DNA of 64,000 nt from Maribacter hydrothermalis (GTDB lineage Bacteria > Bacteroidota > Bacteroidia > Flavobacteriales > Flavobacteriaceae). The position numbers and the translations under genes were made by a program. Where the stretch lies: NCBI RefSeq assembly GCF_001913155.1, contig NZ_CP018760.1, positions 1,984,001-2,048,000 on the forward strand. Reading direction: 5' to 3'. This document shows, piece after piece, positions 60,686-64,000 of the stretch (position 1 is its first letter; the number at the start of each line of letters is the position of its first letter). The notes beneath the pieces are model-generated. The model saw only the letters and a list, made by a program, of their open reading frames with translations, had not been told where the DNA came from and made no database searches.

Positions 60686-61125
60686 TGAAATATATTACTA
60701 GCAGTTTTTTTGTATTACTACTTTTTTTGACAAGTTGTACTTCACAAAAAAAAATGCAAACAAAGACACCTTTTAAAATTGGTAATGCTACAAGTCAGCA
60801 ATATATAGGCGGTAGAGAAGAAAGTAGGTCTGGCACTGAATTAAGAATACCGCTTTCGTTTTCTAACACTATTGAAATTAAAATAAATCATGTTTTTTTT
60901 AGGGGAAAAGAAGCCCAATCAGCTTTAGATACTTTAGAAAACGAAAAAGTGCTTGTTGTAAAAATGCCAAATGATTTAATAGAATCTTCAGAAGCAATAA
61001 ATTTAAAATTGAAATTTGATGAGGCGGTGATAAGTTATAATGAAAATGGAGAAACGAAATATGCTAAAGTACAAGGCATAAAACAAAAACAACCATTAAT
61101 TTATAAGAGTGCACCCAAAAACTAA
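60685..61125 (+). CDS. small lipoprotein of unknown function
   Basis: A 146-residue protein from the ATG at 60685 (three codons more from 60676), with signal helix FFVLLLFLTSC and a lipobox Cys. The mature part has no motif I recognise; its pattern of alternating strands (ELRIPLSFSNTIEIKINHVFFRGK, EKVLVVKMPNDLI, NLKLKFDEAVISYN) suggests a small beta-sandwich. A 51 bp gap leads to the flippase gene, with which it may be co-transcribed. Confidence 0.7.
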   Translation: MKYITSSFFVLLLFLTSCTSQKKMQTKTPFKIGNATSQQYIGGREESRSGTELRIPLSFSNTIEIKINHVFFRGKEAQSALDTLENEKVLVVKMPNDLIESSEAINLKLKFDEAVISYNENGETKYAKVQGIKQKQPLIYKSAPKN

Positions 61126-61176
61126 CTTTGTAACTAGACTTTTAATAGGTACTTTTATCGCCTGAATGTATAGTGC

Positions 61177-62637
61177 TTGAATCCTCTTAAAAAACTTTTT
61201 AAACAAACGGTAATCTATGGCTTGGCAACTGTCTTGCCAAGGATGATTTCATTTCTGTTGGTTCCTATCTATACTGATGTTATGGCACCTGGGAAATACG
61301 GTGAGATTACACTTATTTTTTCATGGTTTGCCATATTCAATGTCTTCTTGGCCTATGGAATGGAAACGGCATTTTTTCGATTCTATAAAGAGACCGATAA
61401 TCGAAAGAAGGTGGTAACTACTTCTTTACTTTCTATAATTGGCTCTACTATAATTTTGGTGCTAATTGGTATTTTATTTAAAGAAAAATTATCCAATGCC
61501 TTAAATATAGATTTACCTTTCATGAACTACGTTTTAGGAATTCTAGCATTAGATGCTTTAGCTATTATTCCATTTGCATGGTTAAGAGCCAATGAAAAAC
61601 CAATGCGATATGCTATTGTAAAGATTTTAAATGTTTCTCTTAATATAGGATTTACACTCTTTTTCTTAATCTTATTACCTAAAATAGCAAACGGGACAGC
61701 TACCGGATTTCTAAATTCTATTTATAAGCCAGATTACGAAATTCCTTATATTTTAATAGCTAATTTAATAGCAAGCGGTATTACTTTATTGTTAATGATA
61801 AGGGTGTATTTACGTAGGCCATATGTGTTCGATGCCGATTTATGGAAACGAATGGTAGCATATGCCATGCCGGTTATGGTGGCGGGAGTGGCCTTTACTA
61901 TCAATGAGGTTTTTGATCGTTATTTACTATCGGAATTATTGCCCGAAGCTATTGCGAAAAGTGAAATGGGTAAGTATTCTGCATGTTATAAGTTGGCATT
62001 GTTCATGACCTTATTTGCTACAGCATTTAGAATGGGAATTGAACCTTTCTTTTTTAGTCACTCAGACACTAAAAATCCACAAAAGGCTTATGCTCAGATT
62101 ACCAATTATTTTGTGGTCATGGGCAGTGTAATACTGTTGTCAGTAGTAGTTTTTTCTGATGTATTAAAAAAATTATTGGTTTTAAACGAAGCGTATTGGG
62201 AAGCTATGCCTATTGTTCCGATAATTGTTTTAGCCAGCTTTTTCTTGGGAATATATCATAATTTATCTGTTTGGTACAAAGTAACGGATAAAACAATATA
62301 TGGGGCATATATATCTATGATAGGAGCTGTTGTAACTATAGTTATTAATTTTGTATTCATTCCATATTTTGGATATATGGCATCGGCTGTAGCAACAGTC
62401 TCTGCTTATGGTACTATGATGTTGTTGTCTTTTTATTTTGGACGTATGTATTATCCCATTCCATATAATTTCAGAAAAATTGGGTTTTATTTAATAGTGT
62501 CGATTTTGTTTTCTATTCTTTCATTTTACATTTTTGAAAGAAATTTATTTGTTGGAATCCCTCTTTTAGTACTATTCTTAGGTCTAGTATATAAACTAGA
62601 ATTCGATAATCTTAAAAAATTATATTTAAACAGATGA
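61177..62637 (+). CDS. polysaccharide biosynthesis flippase (MATE/Wzx superfamily)
   Basis: A 486-residue polytopic membrane protein with about 14 hydrophobic segments. The opening [39 protein letters not shown] is the standard first-helix signature of lipid-linked-sugar flippases. The start is TTG at 61177. Outside any glycan cluster and followed with 4 bp overlap by dut, it belongs to the conserved Flavobacteriaceae flippase-dut-TPR group, so its substrate may be a core cell-envelope intermediate rather than the glycan of region 1. Confidence 0.87.
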   Translation: MNPLKKLFKQTVIYGLATVLPRMISFLLVPIYTDVMAPGKYGEITLIFSWFAIFNVFLAYGMETAFFRFYKETDNRKKVVTTSLLSIIGSTIILVLIGILFKEKLSNALNIDLPFMNYVLGILALDALAIIPFAWLRANEKPMRYAIVKILNVSLNIGFTLFFLILLPKIANGTATGFLNSIYKPDYEIPYILIANLIASGITLLLMIRVYLRRPYVFDADLWKRMVAYAMPVMVAGVAFTINEVFDRYLLSELLPEAIAKSEMGKYSACYKLALFMTLFATAFRMGIEPFFFSHSDTKNPQKAYAQITNYFVVMGSVILLSVVVFSDVLKKLLVLNEAYWEAMPIVPIIVLASFFLGIYHNLSVWYKVTDKTIYGAYISMIGAVVTIVINFVFIPYFGYMASAVATVSAYGTMMLLSFYFGRMYYPIPYNFRKIGFYLIVSILFSILSFYIFERNLFVGIPLLVLFLGLVYKLEFDNLKKLYLNR

Positions 62638-63068
62638 ACATAAAAATTATTAATAAGTCGGATCAAGATTTACCACATTACGAGACAAGTGCATCTGCAG
62701 GTATGGACTTAAGAGCTAACCTTAAAGAAGCTGTTACATTACAGCCTTTAGGAAGAGCAATTATACCAACCGGTCTTTTTATTGAGCTACCTGTTGGTAT
62801 TGAAGCGCAGGTAAGACCAAGAAGTGGTCTTGCAGCAAAAAAAGGAGTAACCGTACTTAACGCTCCTGGCACAATTGATGCTGATTATAGAGGAGAAGTG
62901 GGCGTTATTTTGATAAATCTTGGTAGTGAAGATTTTGTAGTGGAGAACGGTGAACGTATTGCACAAATGGTCATTGCCAAACATGAACGTGCAGAATGGA
63001 ACCTTGTCGATAACTTATCTGAAACAGCAAGAGGCGAAGGTGGTTTCGGTAGCACGGGTGTAAAGTAA
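62634..63068 (+). CDS. dut: dUTP diphosphatase
   Basis: Hydrolyses dUTP to dUMP, keeping uracil out of DNA and feeding thymidylate synthesis. The 144-residue trimeric enzyme shows all five motifs: AGMDLRA (22-28), [25 protein letters not shown] with the catalytic Asp, NGERIAQMV, and the C-terminal P-loop-like [10 protein letters not shown]. Length is standard. It overlaps the flippase gene by 4 bp (ATGA). Confidence 0.97.
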   Translation: MNIKIINKSDQDLPHYETSASAGMDLRANLKEAVTLQPLGRAIIPTGLFIELPVGIEAQVRPRSGLAAKKGVTVLNAPGTIDADYRGEVGVILINLGSEDFVVENGERIAQMVIAKHERAEWNLVDNLSETARGEGGFGSTGVK

Positions 63069-63099
63069 TTTTATCGATACTTGTTTATAAAAAATAAAT

Positions 63100-64000
63100 A
63101 TGAAGAAGTTAATCTTTTTGGCGTTTGCTTTCGGTGTTTTTATTTCACCGAAGGTTTCTTGTGCCCAAGAAGAAGAGGAAAGAATTATAGTTGAAGAAAG
63201 TTCAGAAGTCTTTTTAGAAGATTATTCGGATACTTTTCAAGAGAACTTTTTTGAAGGATTAAAACAAAAGGGAATTCGTAATTATGACCGCGCTATTTCT
63301 CATTTTTTGGAATGTAAACGACTGCAACCGGGGAATACGGTAGTTTCATTTGAATTGGCTAAATTTCATTTGTACGATAAGCAATTTATACTTGCACAGG
63401 AATATGCATTGGAAGCACTCAACGGCGAGCCTGAGAATTATTGGTATGCAGAAACCTTGGTCAATGTCATAGATGCCAAAAAATCCGTCATTGAAGAGGT
63501 AAAAGGAGAATTACCTTGGAGCAATGTTGAGCTTAGAAATAATTTGTCAGAAATCTATTTTCTAAATGCCAATTATATGACCGCAAAGTCATTGTTGAAG
63601 GGGATTAAAGTTTCTAAAAAACAAGAATACCTAGAAAGTAAGATAAATGACTCTATATCCAAGCAACAAAAGAAACTGCTACCTGTGTCAAAAACTGAAA
63701 GTGCGGTACCTTCTGAAGATTTAAAGAGTGTAGAAGGTTATAAAGCTAAGATTGAGGTTATGCTTACTACAGCTTCTGACAATGCTATTTTGCTTGAAAC
63801 AACGGAGGAAGCCATGGAAAGTTTTCCTTCTCAGCCATATTTCTATTATGCCAATGGTGCTGCGCTAAATAGAGCTTTACAGCATAAAATTGCAATTGAT
63901 ATTTTAGAAACAGCTTTAGATTATCTAATTGAGGATGCACCTTTAGAAAATGCTATTTATAAAGAATTGGCAAATGCATATACCGCCACTAATAATACCT
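63100..64000 (+). CDS. exported tetratricopeptide-repeat protein (partial, runs off the window)
   Basis: From the ATG at 63100 the frame is open to the end of the window (300 codons). It begins with a signal peptide (LIFLAFAFGVFISPKVSCAQ), an acidic stretch and TPR-like helices: GIRNYDRAISHFLECKRLQPGNTVVSFELAKFHL and AQEYALEALNGEPENYWYAETLV, then after a spacer ALQHKIAIDILETALDYLIEDAP near the edge. It probably acts in the periplasm or outer membrane, and it lies 31 bp after dut in the conserved flippase-dut-TPR order. The C-terminus is not visible. Confidence 0.82.
   Translation, partial: MKKLIFLAFAFGVFISPKVSCAQEEEERIIVEESSEVFLEDYSDTFQENFFEGLKQKGIRNYDRAISHFLECKRLQPGNTVVSFELAKFHLYDKQFILAQEYALEALNGEPENYWYAETLVNVIDAKKSVIEEVKGELPWSNVELRNNLSEIYFLNANYMTAKSLLKGIKVSKKQEYLESKINDSISKQQKKLLPVSKTESAVPSEDLKSVEGYKAKIEVMLTTASDNAILLETTEEAMESFPSQPYFYYANGAALNRALQHKIAIDILETALDYLIEDAPLENAIYKELANAYTATNNT

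Overview
The window looks like part of the chromosome of a marine-type Flavobacteriaceae bacterium (phylum Bacteroidota). Evidence: AT-rich DNA with many TTG starts and no Shine-Dalgarno-like leaders; TAnnTTTG-type promoter boxes; SusC/SusD outer-membrane pairs; a gliding/type IX secretion gene (sprE/porW) and a relic of a type IX sorting domain; the Bacteroidota-style split ATP synthase operon (no beta or epsilon genes here); and families confined largely to this group (DUF6341, DUF6427, DUF4254, DUF5687, DUF6168). No rRNA, tRNA, CRISPR array, phage or transposase gene was recognised.

Region 1 (1-23280) is a surface-polysaccharide locus on the + strand. It holds dTDP-L-rhamnose genes (rfbBACD, with a shortened rfbD), then a complete-looking nonulosonic acid module in the same gene order as the Campylobacter jejuni GDP-linked legionaminic acid genes (legB, legC, NeuD-type acetyltransferase, legI, legG, ptmE, legF, ptmF, ptmA). 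After these come an FN3 lipoprotein, an unknown membrane-anchored protein, an acyltransferase, a Wzx-type flippase, a candidate nonulosonate transferase, two Wzy/WaaL-type proteins, a GT4 glycosyltransferase, the initiating sugar-phosphate transferase and UDP-xylose synthase. An extra piece of about 450 bp with a duplicated legC tail separates legC from the next gene.

Region 2 (23322-28142) is conserved chromosome: purD, a bidirectional terminator, the DUF6341/DUF6427/DUF4254 group, a GT9 heptosyltransferase-like gene and a TetR regulator preceded by a perfect palindrome.

Region 3 (28424-37676, all minus strand) is the most unusual part. It contains arsS (arsenosugar radical SAM enzyme), a metallophosphoesterase-like/peroxidase-like fusion, a sodium/solute symporter, a SusD/SusC pair and a DUF2064 glycosyltransferase of the arsenosugar type. 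No arsenite methyltransferase gene is present. Tandem 7-bp repeats sit directly before the starts of arsS and of the symporter, and an A9 tract sits exactly at the fusion joint. I read this as an uptake-plus-arsenosugar (or related organoarsenical) gene set whose expression may vary by repeat slippage.

Region 4 (38050-50734) holds housekeeping and transport genes: a DegP protease, a patatin lipase, an SLC13 permease, a PaaE-like reductase, a GH20-type hydrolase bracketed by palindromic repeats and followed by a type IX sorting-domain relic, a DUF5687/ABC exporter pair and sprE.

Region 5 (50738-57278) runs from bactofilin into the ATP synthase genes atpZ-DUF6168-atpB-E-F-H-A-[four-helix-bundle gene]-G. 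It has a good promoter before atpB, a hairpin between atpE and atpF, and a terminator after atpG.

Region 6 (57421-64000) holds an MFS exporter, a secreted alpha/beta hydrolase with an ECF sigma factor and a probable anti-sigma protein, a small lipoprotein, a flippase, dut and the start of a TPR protein that runs off the window.
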